This document shows positions 63,278-64,000 of a DNA stretch of 64,000 bases, one piece after another. Below the pieces are notes generated by a model. The model worked only from the letters and a program-made list of their open reading frames with translations. It had not been told where the DNA came from and searched no databases. This DNA is from Cyclobacteriaceae bacterium (GTDB lineage Bacteria; Bacteroidota; Bacteroidia; Cytophagales; Cyclobacteriaceae): positions 17,226 to 81,225 of the forward strand of contig JANWWN010000006.1 in the NCBI GenBank assembly GCA_025055435.1, read 5' to 3'. Each line of letters opens with the position of its first letter. The stretch's first letter is position 1. The position numbers were made by a program, and so were the translations under genes.

Positions 63278-64000
63278 CTAAAAGTTAATGGTGCCGATAA
63301 GGAGTTCGATGGTTGATCGCGCTGAAGGCATAATACCGTACGAGTATCTTACACCGATGTCAATTTGCGGCAGGAACCGAAGAATATTGATGTCGAGTTT
63401 TGCTTCAACACCGGTCGAAAGGTAGGTTGTCGAACTGAAACGGGTTGGCGAAAAACGACTTGACCCGTAGGCATAATCAACAAAACCGTTTACCCGAAGT
63501 CGCTGAATGTTTAGCAAGGGGCCTGCGGCAATATCCGGATACCAAACCGGCAGGGTGTAATTGACCGACATGGTATAAAATTTCTGATCGCGAAACACAC
63601 TGAGTCCGCGAGGAACCGGCACCTGATTGGGAAAGATGTATGCGTTATTATCAGCAACAGGCTGTGAAGGTGATGTGCGCCTGAGCAACTCGATTTTGGT
63701 TTGCTGGTAACCCCAATAACCCCAGAGCGAATGATGCCTGCCAAATCCGGGAAAGTATAACAATGTATAAAACGAAAACTGATTTCCCGTATAATCAGAT
63801 TGTTTAAATGGCGTTCCATACCCGTGCATATAGAAAGCCTGGCCCCATTTGCTGTTGATATCTCTCCTGCTGCGCCTGAGCAGCCGGTAGGCCGACATGG
63901 AAAAATGATTGTATAGTAATGTCCCGTTACCAGGCTGAGTGCGCAACCAGTAAACCGGTATTTCAGGTGTGATGATACGACCACTGCCGGTTATCGAGTT
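63278..64000 (-). CDS. Outer-membrane beta-barrel protein, C-terminal part only
   Basis: The gene enters from the right edge; 241 C-terminal codons including stop are visible and the frame is open to the last base. The sequence shows alternating amphipathic strands typical of an outer-membrane barrel (WGYWGYQQTKIELL, DQKFYTMSVNYTLPVW, RVNGFVDYAYGSSRF, IGVRYSYGIMP) and ends LLIGTINF with a terminal Phe. The sequence ITPEIPVYWLRTQPGNG near the edge matches my memory of large Bacteroidota proteins with an N-terminal TolB-like propeller and a C-terminal barrel, but the propeller is outside the window. A true start cannot be given. Confidence 0.75.
   Translation of the reverse strand, partial: NSITGSGRIITPEIPVYWLRTQPGNGTLLYNHFSMSAYRLLRRSRRDINSKWGQAFYMHGYGTPFKQSDYTGNQFSFYTLLYFPGFGRHHSLWGYWGYQQTKIELLRRTSPSQPVADNNAYIFPNQVPVPRGLSVFRDQKFYTMSVNYTLPVWYPDIAAGPLLNIQRLRVNGFVDYAYGSSRFSPTRFSSTTYLSTGVEAKLDINILRFLPQIDIGVRYSYGIMPSARSTIELLIGTINF

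Overview
The window is a gene-dense stretch of a Bacteroidota chromosome, most likely order Cytophagales. The evidence is: a PorX-type response regulator (type IX secretion control), a secreted protein with a gliding-motility-type C-terminal sorting domain, a TamA-like outer-membrane lipoprotein (TamL), an LpxC-FabZ fusion, Bacteroidota-restricted families (DUF4296, DUF3822), and promoters of the TTG-N17-21-TAnnTTTG type in place of sigma70/Shine-Dalgarno signals. Several genes start with GTG or TTG. No transposase, prophage, CRISPR array or rRNA was seen. There is one tRNA (Glu).

Layout. 0-6 kb: tail of a BatC-like protein, a thiolase, a secreted repeat protein, purC, a STAS protein, ribonuclease Z and a queuosine-precursor transporter. 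6-15.6 kb: SpoU methyltransferase, divergent TamL, a fused branched-chain 2-oxoacid dehydrogenase E1, and exported M20 and M14 peptidases. 15.6-19.2 kb: an ArsR regulator with a probable operator, an AHSA1-VOC fusion, small unknowns and exonuclease III. 19.2-25.6 kb: hisS-hutH-T9SS cargo, ybaB and a glycosyltransferase. 25.7-28.7 kb: an OmpA/TPR lipoprotein and pdhB. 28.66-29.70 kb: an AT-rich single-gene cassette inserted in an intergenic repeat array. 29.7-43.8 kb: tyrosine catabolism (fahA), an rRNA methyltransferase, valS, ald-tsaE-porX, an HD phosphohydrolase and the lipid A cluster lpxD-lpxC/fabZ-lpxA. 43.8-50.6 kb: an ABC ATPase, mutS2, and a DUF58-BatA aerotolerance-type cluster. 50.6-64 kb: a GH3-family enzyme, PLP homeostasis protein, NUDIX proteins, coaD, pyrE, tRNA-Glu, a class III aminotransferase, hslV, a Uma2 nuclease, pdhC and the C-terminal end of an outer-membrane barrel protein.

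Functionally most genes are housekeeping: envelope biogenesis (lipid A, TamL), translation (hisS, valS, tRNA-Glu, tsaE, methyltransferases), pyruvate and branched-chain oxidation, and nucleotide and cofactor synthesis. T9SS control (PorX) and a T9SS cargo are both present but not adjacent.

The most unusual object is the 0.95-kb element at about 28725-29677. It carries one AT-rich membrane-protein gene followed by an attC-like folded site. It is joined to its surroundings at GTT triplets, and removing it on paper restores a regular 22-bp repeat array. It looks like a solitary integron-type gene cassette without an integrase.
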